From the NCBI GenBank assembly GCA_016290885.1, contig JAEEVN010000007.1, positions 1-45,762 of the forward strand: 45,762 nt of DNA, in the 5' to 3' direction. This DNA is from Caryophanales bacterium. Lineage in GTDB: Bacteria; Bacillota_I; Bacilli_A; RF39; UBA660. A program made the translations under genes and the position numbers. The notes beneath the pieces were generated by a model. It was not told the DNA's origin and made no database searches. It saw only the letters and a list, made by a program, of their open reading frames with translations. Positions 15,533 through 25,911 of the stretch are shown here, one piece after another (position 1 is the first letter of the stretch; each line of letters starts with the position of its first letter).

Positions 15533-16585
15533 CTACTCTATTACTAGAGGTCTATCATGAATCATTATTTCAATCCATGTTCTTCCATCAGAAACCTCTA
15601 TCTCTTTACCATCTAAATATGTATATTTAGTAGTTGCTTCTCTACTTGATTTACTCCATCTTATAGGTACTGCTATTCCATTAGTAATAAAATAGCCATC
15701 ACCTTCACTAACTAAATTAAGATTCCAATACTTATTATCACTCATAGGATAATAAGATATCTTTTCTACTATTATATTTTTAGTAGTAAATAATTCTCCT
15801 GTACTAAAATCAGTTGTATCAACATCATTAACATTTCTCTTATACATTTTAGTTTCACTATCATAATAGAAATTATTTTCTACACTACCATAATCTATAA
15901 ATACTCTATTAGCAGTCATAGAATCTTCTTTTGAAGATAAATCTACATCTTTAGCATTATATTTTAATGGAATAGTATGATCACTTTCCATACTATATCC
16001 CTTAGTATTTTTTGCATAATCATAAACTGTACTAGTATTCATATTAACTGTATGTTCATAATCAAGATCAAGTGGATTTTCTCTATACATACCACCTTCT
16101 CCTACTATACCTTGAACATAATCTATAATATTACTTCTTAATTCATCTTGAGCATAATGACTCCATCCATAAGAAGTAAATATAGCATCACTTTCATATG
16201 CTATATCCATCATATTGTGTCTAGCACTTCTAACTGTACCAAATTTAACATCCTCTTCACCCTTATATAATGCTATTAATCTAGATGTATATCCTTCTGT
16301 AGGTATTTCATATACTATATATGCTTTATTTAATCCTTGTTGTACTTTAATAGCAACTGGGGTATTGTTAATAGCTATAGCAAGTGGTCTTAATCTAGAA
16401 TTAACATCCACCACATCAATACCTTCAATTTTCTTTTCTTTCTTAGAAATAGGTTTATTATCTTTTGGTTTATCTTTTGAATGTAATCCAAATAATATAA
16501 AGATACCACCAATTAATAATAAAGCGAATATTATACTATATACTAAAATTTTTATTTTATTTATTTTCTTAGCACTCTTTTTCAT
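15533..16585 (-). CDS. DUF3048 (YerB-like) membrane-anchored protein
   Basis: 350 residues with one N-terminal membrane anchor (about 10-30, ILVYSIIFALLLIGGIFILFG) and an extracytoplasmic DUF3048 domain. The domain is recognised by RLRPLAIAINNTPVAIKVQQG, EIPTEGYTSRLIALYKG, GTVRSARHNMMDIAYE and SYGWSHYAQDEL, ending in the DGRTWIEIMIHDR region. Bacillus YerB is a lipoprotein of unknown function; here a membrane helix replaces the lipobox. Coupled to the LCP gene (8-base gap), suggesting a shared wall-surface role. Confidence 0.88.
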   Translation of the reverse strand: MKKSAKKINKIKILVYSIIFALLLIGGIFILFGLHSKDKPKDNKPISKKEKKIEGIDVVDVNSRLRPLAIAINNTPVAIKVQQGLNKAYIVYEIPTEGYTSRLIALYKGEEDVKFGTVRSARHNMMDIAYESDAIFTSYGWSHYAQDELRSNIIDYVQGIVGEGGMYRENPLDLDYEHTVNMNTSTVYDYAKNTKGYSMESDHTIPLKYNAKDVDLSSKEDSMTANRVFIDYGSVENNFYYDSETKMYKRNVNDVDTTDFSTGELFTTKNIIVEKISYYPMSDNKYWNLNLVSEGDGYFITNGIAVPIRWSKSSREATTKYTYLDGKEIEVSDGRTWIEIMIHDRPLVIE

Positions 16586-16603
16586 ATTTTTAACCTCTTA
16601 TTA

Positions 16604-16632
16604 ATTATAACATGCTAAAGAAAATAAATAAA
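16604..16632 (-). promoter_or_regulatory. Promoter of the DUF3048-LCP operon
   Basis: Extended -10 TGTTATAAT (TATAAT 16609-16604) with a weak -35 TTTATT (16632-16627) at 17 bases. Confidence 0.6.
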
Positions 16633-16721
16633 CCTTTAAATCCTCCTTTCAAAATCAACTATACACATATTTTTATTTATATCAAATCACAAAAATAAGA
16701 TTTTTGAAAAGAATTATATAT

Positions 16722-16756
16722 AAAAAAAGCAGATTAGAATATTCTAATCTACTTTT

Positions 16757-16757
<1 letters not shown>
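16722..16757 (-). terminator. Terminator of tgt
   Basis: Thirteen-pair stem around AGATTAGAAT/ATTCTAATCT with T run on the minus strand, overlapping the tgt stop codon. Confidence 0.9.
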
Positions 16758-17905
<1,148 letters not shown>

Positions 17906-17910
<5 letters not shown>

Positions 17911-19096
17911 TTATTAAATTAACAGTTTCTCTTGCAATCATTAATTCTTCTTCAGTTGGAACTATCCATACTTTTACTTTAGAAGAATTAGTTGAAATTT
18001 GTGTTTCTACTGCTTTAACAGCATTTCTTTCTTCATCAAGTTCTACACCCATGAATCCTAAATAAGAACAAATTTCTAATCTTTCATCTATTCCTCTTTC
18101 ACCTACACCACCAGCGAATGCTATAACATCTACACCATTCATAGCAGCAGCGAATTTAGCAATATAACCTGCAATATTATAACAATATTCAGTCATAGCA
18201 AGTCTTGCCATTTTATTACCTTCTTCAGCTTGTGAAAGAACATCTCTATTATCTGCAGAAACTCCTGATATACCAAGTACTCCTGATTCTTTATTAAGAA
18301 TTCTATTCATTTCTTCTGGAGATATTTCTTCTTTTTCCATTATATAAGTTACTACTGATGGATCAAGGTCTCCTGATCTAGATCCCATCATAATACCTCC
18401 TAGTGGAGTTAATCCCATTGAAGTATCTATACATTCTCCATTTAATACTGCAGATATTGAAGCTCCTTGTCCAATATGGCAAGTAATTATTTTTAATCCT
18501 TTAATATCTTCTCCAAGTAATTCAGCAGTTCTATGAGCTACATAGTTATGAGAAGTTCCATGAGCACCATATTTTCTTATTCCATATTTTTCATAATATT
18601 TATATGGTATTGGGAATAAATAATGTTCCTTTGGCATTGTTTGATGGAATGCAGTATCAAATACTACTACATTCTTTTTATGAGGTAATGCTTTTTGCAT
18701 AGCATATATACCTTGTAAATGTCCTGGATTATGAAGTGGTGCAAATTTAATTGCATCTTTAATACCTTCGATTACTTCATCATCTACTATTACTGATTTA
18801 GTAAATTTTTCTCCTCCATGAACTATTCTGTGTCCTATACCATCTATTTCATCTAATGAAGAAATAACACCATGTTCTTCATCAGTTAATTGTTTTAATA
18901 TTAAACCAATTGCTGCATCATGATCTTCAGCATATTCTTCAAAAGTATATTTTTCTTCCCCTACTTTGTGTGTTAAGAATGATCCTTCCATTCCTATTCT
19001 TTCATAATTTCCTTTTGCGATAACTTTCTCATTTTCCATATCAAGCAATTGATATTTAACAGAAGAACTACCACAGTTTATAACTAATATTTTCAT
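17906..19096 (-). CDS. ackA: Acetate kinase
   Basis: 396 residues from the ATG at 19096, which has AAGGAG at good spacing; the in-frame ATG six codons upstream overlaps that site. ASKHA-fold motifs: NCGSSSVKYQL (phosphate 1), RIVHGG, VFDTAFHQTMP, HIGQGASISAV (phosphate 2), GLTPLGGIMMGSRSGDLDP and FAGGVGERG (adenosine). It makes ATP and acetate from acetyl phosphate, indicating fermentative energy metabolism. No pta gene is adjacent. Confidence 0.97.
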
Positions 19097-19116
19097 AATT
19101 TTTCTCCTTTTCACGT

Positions 19117-19144
19117 ATTATACAATATTTTTATTTAAATTACA
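19117..19144 (-). promoter_or_regulatory. Probable promoter of ackA
   Basis: Minus-strand -10 TATAAT (19122-19117) with a poor -35 TGTAAT (19144-19139) at 16 bases, in the short gap after the penicillin-binding protein gene. Confidence 0.45.
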
Positions 19145-21259
19145 TTAATTATTTTTAATTTCTTCATATTTTTGATCTAGAATAATATCTATATTAATTA
19201 TATTCCCTTTTTCATCTTTATTATAATTATATAAAGATACATATCCATTACCCTGAATATTACATTTGAATCCTGTCATACTGCAATATTTTCTTACCTC
19301 TTTAGAAGATAATCCATATAAATCATTAGTAGAATATTTACCATTTGTTAAAAGTAATACTTTACCATTTATAATACCAGATTCTGGATATTGTTTAATT
19401 ATTTTTTGACCATCTCCTATAATTATATATCCTACCTGATTAACATCAAGTACATTTTTTACATCATCTACTTTTTTATTAATATAATTATCTACATCAT
19501 AAGTAGATTTTTTATTTTCTCTTACATTTGTTAAATTATAATAAGCTTCTAAATCTTTTATTAAAGATTTAACTGAATTTGATAATGGATAACTAGATGG
19601 ACAATCTTGGAATGCTATATAGAATATATATTTAGGATTATCCTTTGGATACATACCTGCGAACGATTTATAGTTTTTATAACTTGATTCATAATATGTT
19701 CCAGTATTTGGATTATATACTTCCGCAGTACCTGTTTTTCCTATAATACTATATCCATCTAAATGGTAATCAGATCCAGTACCTTCATAATTATTAACAA
19801 CAGTATCCATTAAATCTTTTATCTTATTAACTGTTGACATTGAAGCTACTTTAGTACCTTTTTGTTCTTTAGCTTGATATACTACCTTTTTAGTATTTGG
19901 ATCTACTATTTTTTCTACTATTGTAGGATTTAATACATATCCATCATTTGATATAGCAGTTAATGCTTTAATATGTTGAATTGGTGTAGTTGTAATACCT
20001 TGGCCAAATCCTGCAGTAGCAATTTCTACTTCATATTTAAAATCAAGATCCCCTTCAGTTTCACCATTTAATTCTATACCTGTTTTAGAACCAAAACCTA
20101 ATTTCTTTAAATATGCTTTTAATTCATCACCAGTTAAATACTTTTGCATTAAATTAGCAATACCTATATTAGAAGATTGCATATAACCATAATCATATGT
20201 AATAGTACCCCAACCATAAGTATTCCAGTCTTTAATTGTATACTCTCCTATATCCATTGTTCCTGATAAATATGTATCTTGTCCATTATAATTACCTTTT
20301 TCCATAGTAGCCATATAAGTATATGTCTTCATAGTAGAACCAGGTTCAAATGATATAGAAGTTAAAGGATTTAAGTAATTTTCTATATCTTTTATATTAG
20401 GATCAAAACTAGGTTTAGTTGCAGATGCTATTATCTTACCTGTTTTAGCTTCTGCTACTACAAATATTGCAGATGTTGCACCAGATGCTTCAAAATTAGA
20501 ATCAAGTGCTCTTTCTGCCATTAATTGAACATTACTGTCTATAGTTAAATAAACATCATATCCGTCTTCTTTTTCTATTCTAACTTCTGGTATATTAACA
20601 AGTCTATAACCATTTATATCTTGTTGATATGTAAGTGATCCATTAATACCATTTAATTTATCATTATACTTAGATTCAATACCCATTTCTCCAGTCATAT
20701 TACCATCTTCATCTTGTACTACATATCCAAGTATATATGATGCAAAATCTAGATTAGGATAATATCTTTTAGAACTTGCTATAAAATCTATACCAGGTAA
20801 TTTTAATTTTTCAATTGATTCTTTTTGAAGTTCAGTTAATCCCCTTCCACCAGGACCAAGTTCTACTTGATATAATCCATCTTGATCTAATAATTCATAT
20901 ATTCTTTCAGGAGTCATATTAATTAATGGTGATAATTTCTTAGCAGTTTCTTCTTTATCTACTACGTGTCTTGGTTTAGTACTATTTTTACTTCTAGATG
21001 AATCAAGATATGCAATTACTGTATATGAATCAACTGTTTCTGCAAGCACTTCATTATTCTTATCATATATAGATCCTCTTGAAGCATATAATATTTGTTT
21101 TGTAGTATTTCTGTTTTTAGCAAATTCTTTTAAATTAATACCATCTACTTTAGGAGATAAGTTTAAAAATATTATTCTGGCTATAATAACGCAAAATAAA
21201 AGAAATCCACCAATAAATACAAATTTATTCATATGTATCGTATTAATGGATTTCTTCAT
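19145..21259 (-). CDS. Class B penicillin-binding protein with PASTA domain, division type
   Basis: 704 residues. N-terminal membrane helix (about 12-33), dimerisation/pedestal domain beginning RGSIYDKNNEVLAET, then the transpeptidase domain with SxxK at Ser308-Lys311 (EPGSTMK), SxN at 362-364 (SSN) and KTG at 508-510. The C-terminus (about 575-704) holds one clear PASTA repeat (VDDVKNVLDVNQVGYIIIG) and a second PASTA-like repeat. It cross-links septal peptidoglycan (FtsI/Pbp2B type). Position after mraZ-rsmH-ftsL confirms the division role. RBS AAGGAG. Confidence 0.95.
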   Translation of the reverse strand: MKKSINTIHMNKFVFIGGFLLFCVIIARIIFLNLSPKVDGINLKEFAKNRNTTKQILYASRGSIYDKNNEVLAETVDSYTVIAYLDSSRSKNSTKPRHVVDKEETAKKLSPLINMTPERIYELLDQDGLYQVELGPGGRGLTELQKESIEKLKLPGIDFIASSKRYYPNLDFASYILGYVVQDEDGNMTGEMGIESKYNDKLNGINGSLTYQQDINGYRLVNIPEVRIEKEDGYDVYLTIDSNVQLMAERALDSNFEASGATSAIFVVAEAKTGKIIASATKPSFDPNIKDIENYLNPLTSISFEPGSTMKTYTYMATMEKGNYNGQDTYLSGTMDIGEYTIKDWNTYGWGTITYDYGYMQSSNIGIANLMQKYLTGDELKAYLKKLGFGSKTGIELNGETEGDLDFKYEVEIATAGFGQGITTTPIQHIKALTAISNDGYVLNPTIVEKIVDPNTKKVVYQAKEQKGTKVASMSTVNKIKDLMDTVVNNYEGTGSDYHLDGYSIIGKTGTAEVYNPNTGTYYESSYKNYKSFAGMYPKDNPKYIFYIAFQDCPSSYPLSNSVKSLIKDLEAYYNLTNVRENKKSTYDVDNYINKKVDDVKNVLDVNQVGYIIIGDGQKIIKQYPESGIINGKVLLLTNGKYSTNDLYGLSSKEVRKYCSMTGFKCNIQGNGYVSLYNYNKDEKGNIINIDIILDQKYEEIKNN

Positions 21260-21278
21260 AAAACATTCTCCTTTTAAA

Positions 21279-21563
21279 TTATTTTACTAATCTTATATTA
21301 TCATTATTATACGCTAAACCTATTTCGTTTGCAACTATATTGACATTTTCTAAAGATGCTAATTCATTTATTTTCATTGTTAAACTTTGATTAACTTCTT
21401 TTTGTTCTTTTATATCTCTAGATAATCTTTCTACTTCTATATTTATACTAGCTAAAGAGTTTTTCATAAAGAAGCTAATGCCCCATAAAAATAATAATAA
21501 AAAGGCACCAACTACTATAAATCTCTTTTCTCTATTTAATTTACCTATTTTATTCTTTTTCAT
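21279..21563 (-). CDS. ftsL: Cell division protein FtsL
   Basis: 94 residues, bitopic: basic N-terminus KKNKIGKLNREKR, one membrane helix (about 17-37, FIVVGAFLLLFLWGISFFM) and an extracellular heptad-rich coiled coil (IEVERLSRDIKEQKEVNQSL). Ends with the typical NIVANEIGLAY. The ATG at 21563 is chosen because GAGGAGG touches the earlier ATG at 21569 with no spacing. Identification rests on topology and the position between rsmH and the PBP gene. Confidence 0.9.
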   Translation of the reverse strand: MKKNKIGKLNREKRFIVVGAFLLLFLWGISFFMKNSLASINIEVERLSRDIKEQKEVNQSLTMKINELASLENVNIVANEIGLAYNNDNIRLVK

Positions 21564-21575
21564 AAACATCCTCCT

Positions 21576-22496
21576 CTATAACTTTTCAATAACTCTTAGA
21601 ATCGCACTTCTAGATCTATTATTTTCAGTTAACTCTTCTTTACTAGGTTTATATTTACCTATTAATTTTATTTTTGGTTTATATTCATCTGGTATAAAAG
21701 GTAATCCTTTATATAATTTATCTACTTCACTATATTCTTTGAATATGTTTTTACATATTCTATCCTCCAAGGAATGAAATGTAATAACACATAATCTTCC
21801 TCCGGTAGAAAGTAAATCAATTGAATCAGTAAGAGCTTTGGTAAATACATTTAATTCATCATTTACTTCTATTCTTATTGCTTGAAATACTTTTCTAGCA
21901 GGATGATGTTCTCTTCTATACCTTTCAGGAACATTATTTTGAATTATAGAAACCAGTTCCATAGTAGTTTCTATTGGTTTAATTTCTCTTGCTTTAATTA
22001 TTCCAGTTGCGATTGATTTTGAGTATTTTTCTTCTCCATATTCATAAAAGATTTTAGTTAAATCATTTAATGAATAATTATTAACTACATCATATGCAGT
22101 TAATTTAGATTCTCTATCCATTCTCATATCAAGTTTGGCATCATTATGGAAAGAAAAACCTCTTTCTGCTTCATCAAGTTGTGGGCTACTAACACCTAAA
22201 TCAAACAAAATACCATCTACTTTATCGATTCCTCTTTTATTTAATTCAGATTTTATATTTACGAAATTGCTTTTAATAATTTCGTAATTGTCATTGATTT
22301 GACCAAGAATCTCTTTACTATATTCGATAGCTTCCCCATCTTGGTCAAAGGCGAATAAACAACCCCTTGTTATTCGTTTCAATATTTGTGAACTATGTCC
22401 AGCATAACCTAGAGTACAGTCAACATATATTCCGTCTTCTTTAATATTTAAATTTTCTATTGATTCATTTAGTAATACGCTATAGTGTTTATTCAT
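21576..22496 (-). CDS. rsmH: 16S rRNA (cytosine-1402-N4)-methyltransferase
   Basis: 306 residues. Motifs: HYSVLLNESIENL, SAM-binding VDCTLGYAGHSSQIL, FDLGVSSPQLDEAERGFSF, the HHPARKVFQAIRIEVN segment, and VITFHSLEDRICK near the end. It methylates N4 of C1402 in the ribosomal decoding centre. Its start overlaps the mraZ end by 8 bases with an AAGGAT ribosome site inside mraZ. Confidence 0.97.
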   Translation of the reverse strand: MNKHYSVLLNESIENLNIKEDGIYVDCTLGYAGHSSQILKRITRGCLFAFDQDGEAIEYSKEILGQINDNYEIIKSNFVNIKSELNKRGIDKVDGILFDLGVSSPQLDEAERGFSFHNDAKLDMRMDRESKLTAYDVVNNYSLNDLTKIFYEYGEEKYSKSIATGIIKAREIKPIETTMELVSIIQNNVPERYRREHHPARKVFQAIRIEVNDELNVFTKALTDSIDLLSTGGRLCVITFHSLEDRICKNIFKEYSEVDKLYKGLPFIPDEYKPKIKLIGKYKPSKEELTENNRSRSAILRVIEKL

Positions 22497-22917
22497 TTGT
22501 AAATAATCCTTCAGCTACATCACTAAACTTATCAATATTATTATTAAAGAATTCTTCATATTTGTTTTCTGCCCAAATTTCTAATCTTTCATTAACTCCA
22601 AGTATTATTGCTTCTTTCGTTAATGAGCAATAACTAATTAAATTACTTGGAAGTAAGATTCTTCCATTTGGATCTAATTCACACTCAGTGGCCCCTGACA
22701 GAAACATTCTCATAAATGTACGGGCATCTTTATTTGTAAATGGAAGACTTCTTAATTTCTCAACAATCTTATTCCATTCGTCTAAAGAATATACAAATAA
22801 GCATTCTTCTAAACCACGAGTAACAACAAACTTCTTACCTAATTCTTCTCTAAATTTAGATGGAATTATAAGTCTGTTCTTTTCGTCTAAATTGTGATGA
22901 AATTCTCCCATGAACAT
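22489..22917 (-). CDS. mraZ: Transcriptional regulator MraZ
   Basis: 142 residues with two SpoVT/AbrB-like half-domains, marked by DEKNRLIIPSKFR and DPNGRILLPSNL. MraZ forms a ring-shaped oligomer and binds repeated boxes before its own gene. The ATG at 22917 giving MFMGEFHH matches the family start and has GGGGG six bases upstream; earlier in-frame codons are less likely. First gene of the division cluster mraZ-rsmH-ftsL-pbp. Three GTGG repeats just upstream indicate autoregulation. Confidence 0.95.
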   Translation of the reverse strand: MFMGEFHHNLDEKNRLIIPSKFREELGKKFVVTRGLEECLFVYSLDEWNKIVEKLRSLPFTNKDARTFMRMFLSGATECELDPNGRILLPSNLISYCSLTKEAIILGVNERLEIWAENKYEEFFNNNIDKFSDVAEGLFTNE

Positions 22918-22926
22918 ATACATCCC

Positions 22927-22950
22927 CCACAATCAACCACTTTCCTCCAC
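22927..22950 (-). promoter_or_regulatory. MraZ operator: three GTGG boxes at 10-base spacing
   Basis: On the minus strand GTGG occurs at 22950-22947, 22940-22937 and 22930-22927, an exact 10-base period, between the -10 box and the mraZ start. MraZ is known to bind short G-rich direct repeats one helical turn apart, so this is a likely autoregulatory site. Confidence 0.85.
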
Positions 22951-22961
22951 TGGTTACTTAA

Positions 22962-22990
22962 ATTATATTATATATAATATAAAAAGTCTA
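22962..22990 (-). promoter_or_regulatory. Promoter of the division cluster
   Basis: Minus-strand -35 TAGACT (22990-22985), 17-base spacer, -10 TATAAT (22967-22962), immediately upstream of the MraZ boxes. Confidence 0.65.
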
Positions 22991-23007
22991 TATTTTTAAT
23001 AAAAAAA

Positions 23008-23040
23008 ATAAAAAGTATACACTTTTTACATTTTTTTGTA
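23008..23040. other. Second hairpin behind fmt
   Basis: AAAAAGT-ATAC-ACTTTTT with A and T runs at the sides. It could be a backup terminator for fmt or act on either strand before the mraZ promoter. Confidence 0.45.
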
Positions 23041-23046
23041 AACAAA

Positions 23047-23077
23047 ATAAAAAACATGTAATTTTTTACATGTTTTT
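23047..23077 (-). terminator. Terminator of fmt
   Basis: Stem AAAAACATGTAA/TTACATGTTTTT with short A-rich loop and minus-strand T run, directly after the fmt stop. Confidence 0.85.
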
Positions 23078-24008
23078 AATCAAATTTCTTACCTATCAAA
23101 CTATTCTTATCTTGAATACCATTTAGATAATTTTTAACAAGTTCTCTAGTTTTACCTTCTACTTGAATATCTGTTAATATTATTTCAGAATCATTAGTTC
23201 TAACACCAATTCCATCATCATAAATATTAATTATTTCCCCAGGATTACCTTTAGTACTATTTCCTATTCTAGAACCAAATATTTTAACTCTTTTATTATC
23301 TAAGAAAGAATACCCTCCTGGTATATCAGAAAGACCTCTTATTTTATTAAATATATTTCTTGATGAATCATTAAAATTAATTTTTTCATCTTCTTTAGAT
23401 ATATTATAAGCATACGTAGCTTTACTATTATCTTGTTTAATTGGAGTTATTTCTCCGTTTATTAATCTAGGTATAAACTCTCTAATCATTTCTGATCCTA
23501 ATACACTTAGTTTATTAAACATAGAACTAGTATTATCTGTATCTAATATATCTATTTCTCTTTGATAAAGAATATCTCCTTCATCCATCTTTTCATTCAT
23601 ATACATAATAGTTATACCTGTTTTATCTTTACCATCCATAACAGCATGATGAATTGGAGCTCCTCCTCTATATTCTGGTAATAAAGATGCATGAATATTT
23701 ATACATCCATATTTAGGAAGATCTATTAATTCTTTTGGTATTATTTGACCATATGCACAAGTTACTATTAGATCTGGTTTAATATCTAATATTTCTTTAT
23801 AATCTTCTCTTATCTTAGTTGGTTGAAATACTTTAATGCCTTTTTCTAATGCAAATTCTTTTACTTTTGAAGGAGTTAATATCTTTTTTCTTCCAACTTC
23901 TTTATCTGGTTGTGTAACAACCATTTCTACATCATAATCTTTTATTATTTCTTTTAAAGGGCCTACACTAAATTCTGGTGTACCCATATATACTATTTTT
24001 AATTCCAT
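23076..24008 (-). CDS. fmt: Methionyl-tRNA formyltransferase
   Basis: 310 residues. N-terminal formyltransferase domain with VYMGTPEFSVGPL, NIHASLLPEYRGGAPIHHAV (catalytic Asn and His) and a MNEKMDEGDIL region with the catalytic Asp. The C-terminal OB-like domain begins near GGYSFLDNKRVKIF. It formylates initiator Met-tRNA with 10-formyl-THF. Last gene of a group after cdsA and rseP, 7 bases after rseP. Confidence 0.97.
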   Translation of the reverse strand: MELKIVYMGTPEFSVGPLKEIIKDYDVEMVVTQPDKEVGRKKILTPSKVKEFALEKGIKVFQPTKIREDYKEILDIKPDLIVTCAYGQIIPKELIDLPKYGCINIHASLLPEYRGGAPIHHAVMDGKDKTGITIMYMNEKMDEGDILYQREIDILDTDNTSSMFNKLSVLGSEMIREFIPRLINGEITPIKQDNSKATYAYNISKEDEKINFNDSSRNIFNKIRGLSDIPGGYSFLDNKRVKIFGSRIGNSTKGNPGEIINIYDDGIGVRTNDSEIILTDIQVEGKTRELVKNYLNGIQDKNSLIGKKFD

Positions 24009-24015
24009 AACCCAC

Positions 24016-25059
24016 CTAAAATAAATTTATTACATCTTTAACTGTTACAAGTAACATTAAAGCCATTAATAAAGCAAACCCAATTCCATTTATAATTGTC
24101 TTTACTTTCATAGAAATTTTCTTTCTAAATATTTTTTCAATAATTAATAAGAATGCTTGTCCACCATCAAATGCTGGGAATGGAAGTATATTCATAAATC
24201 CAACATTTATTGATAAATATGCAGTTAAATATAATAAAGAATAAACTGCTGCACTTCCTTTAGCAGCTTCTCCTACTACTTGATATATTCCTACAGGTCC
24301 AGATAATGAATTAAGTCCTAATTTACCTGTAAATAAACTAATTATAACTATTATTAAACTTTTAAATATAGAAACTATTTTAACACATGCATATTTAAGT
24401 GCATCAAGAATACCTTTACCTTGTTTATTTCTTATAGAAATACCATAATAATATTCTCCTGTTTCTTTATCTTTAATAGGTTTAATATTCTTATATGTTA
24501 CTTTAGTATTATCTTTCTTTTCAAGAGTAACATTTATCTTTTTACCTTCACCATTAATTACAATTGCAAGTTCTATATCATCAAAAGTTCTAATAGATAT
24601 ATTATTAATCTTAACTATCTTATCTCCTTTTCTAGCACCTGCTTTATATAATGGATAATCTTTTGGTAAATCGCTTAATGTATTTGAAGAAAATGATGTT
24701 CCATATACTAAACCTAAAATAAATATAATTATGAATCCTAATACAAAATTATTAAATACCCCTGCTAACATAACAGTCATTTTTTGTAAGAAACTTTTGT
24801 TATTTAATTTTTGATCATCTTTTATTTTTTTATCATCTTCATCTGTTTCTCCAGCCATCATTACATATCCACCAAGTGGTATTAATTTAATCATGTATTC
24901 TGTTTCATCATTTTTTCTTTTAAATGAAAATATCTTTGGACCAAAACCTAAAGAAAATTCATAAACATATATACCATGTTTTTTAGCCATTATAAAATGA
25001 CCTAATTCATGAATAAACACTATTAGCCCTAATATTAATATAAATAATATAAAAGTCAT
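24016..25059 (-). CDS. rseP: Intramembrane zinc metalloprotease RseP/RasP (site-2 protease)
   Basis: 347 residues, about four membrane helices. HExxH zinc motif HELGH at 17-21 in the first helix, GGYVMMAGE, a PDZ domain (about 120-205, YKAGARKGDKIVKINNISI), and the third zinc ligand region NILPFPAFDGGQ. It cleaves membrane-bound anti-sigma factors and leftover signal peptides; in Bacillus RasP also acts on FtsL, which is interesting given ftsL nearby. RBS AAGGAGG. Located between cdsA and fmt, the usual partner being cdsA. Confidence 0.95.
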   Translation of the reverse strand: MTFILFILILGLIVFIHELGHFIMAKKHGIYVYEFSLGFGPKIFSFKRKNDETEYMIKLIPLGGYVMMAGETDEDDKKIKDDQKLNNKSFLQKMTVMLAGVFNNFVLGFIIIFILGLVYGTSFSSNTLSDLPKDYPLYKAGARKGDKIVKINNISIRTFDDIELAIVINGEGKKINVTLEKKDNTKVTYKNIKPIKDKETGEYYYGISIRNKQGKGILDALKYACVKIVSIFKSLIIVIISLFTGKLGLNSLSGPVGIYQVVGEAAKGSAAVYSLLYLTAYLSINVGFMNILPFPAFDGGQAFLLIIEKIFRKKISMKVKTIINGIGFALLMALMLLVTVKDVINLF

Positions 25060-25068
25060 AAAACCTCC

Positions 25069-25845
25069 TTATAAAATCAATAATTTAATAACAATATAGA
25101 ATAAACTTATAAATGCTATACTATCAAATCTATCTAATAAACCTCCATGCCCTGGTATTAAATTGGAAAAGTCTTTAATTTCAAATTCTCTTTTAATTGC
25201 GCTAAATACTAAATCCCCAATTTGTCCTATTATAGATAGTGCAAAACTAATTAATATTATTATTCCAACATTTATACCCGGATTAATAATAAATAAATAG
25301 AATACTGAAGATATTGAAGTAGCAACTATAGTACCAATTAAACTACCTTCAATTGTTTTATTTGGAGATACTCTTTCAAGTAATTTATTCTTACCAAAGA
25401 ATCTTCCTCCTAAATATGCAAATGTATCAGTTAAAATAGAAATAGCAAGTAAATATACTAATTCCCATAAAGATCCTAATCTAACATTTATAACAGTATG
25501 ATATATAACTCCTATAAATACTATTATTCCAAGAATACTAGTTACACTAGTAAAATTATATTCATTCTTTTTAAATATTATTAATGGAATAAATAGAATC
25601 ATAATTACTAATGCTATCGCTTGTAATATAGAATCTAAACTTAAAGTAACTACTATTACTGATATATAAGAAAATATTTCCATTATTAAAGGAAGTTTAT
25701 TTTTAGTTTTATATAAAAGTAATAATTCTCTAAAAGATAATGCTGCTAGTAAAGCAACACCTATCTCAAAAGGTATATCTCCTAATATAACTAAAGGTAC
25801 TAAAACTACTACTAGTATTAAAGCCCCAATTAATTTTTTCTTCAT
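25069..25845 (-). CDS. cdsA: Phosphatidate cytidylyltransferase
   Basis: 258 residues, about eight membrane helices. The CDP-alcohol signature near the C-terminus reads KREFEIKDFSNLIPGHGGLLDRFDS, and TDTFAYLGGRFFGKNKL and SPNKTIEGSLIG lie before it. It converts phosphatidate and CTP to CDP-diacylglycerol, the precursor of membrane phospholipids. 9 bases before rseP. Confidence 0.95.
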   Translation of the reverse strand: MKKKLIGALILVVVLVPLVILGDIPFEIGVALLAALSFRELLLLYKTKNKLPLIMEIFSYISVIVVTLSLDSILQAIALVIMILFIPLIIFKKNEYNFTSVTSILGIIVFIGVIYHTVINVRLGSLWELVYLLAISILTDTFAYLGGRFFGKNKLLERVSPNKTIEGSLIGTIVATSISSVFYLFIINPGINVGIIILISFALSIIGQIGDLVFSAIKREFEIKDFSNLIPGHGGLLDRFDSIAFISLFYIVIKLLIL

Positions 25846-25879
25846 ATTATCACCTATTTAATTATATAATAATTTCATT

Positions 25880-25911
25880 AAAAAATAAACTACTTAAGCA
25901 GTTTATTTTTC
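25880..25911 (-). terminator. Terminator of the 25903-26388 gene
   Basis: Stem of about 15 pairs (AAAAATAAACTACTT and near-complement) with T run; it overlaps the last codons. Confidence 0.8.
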
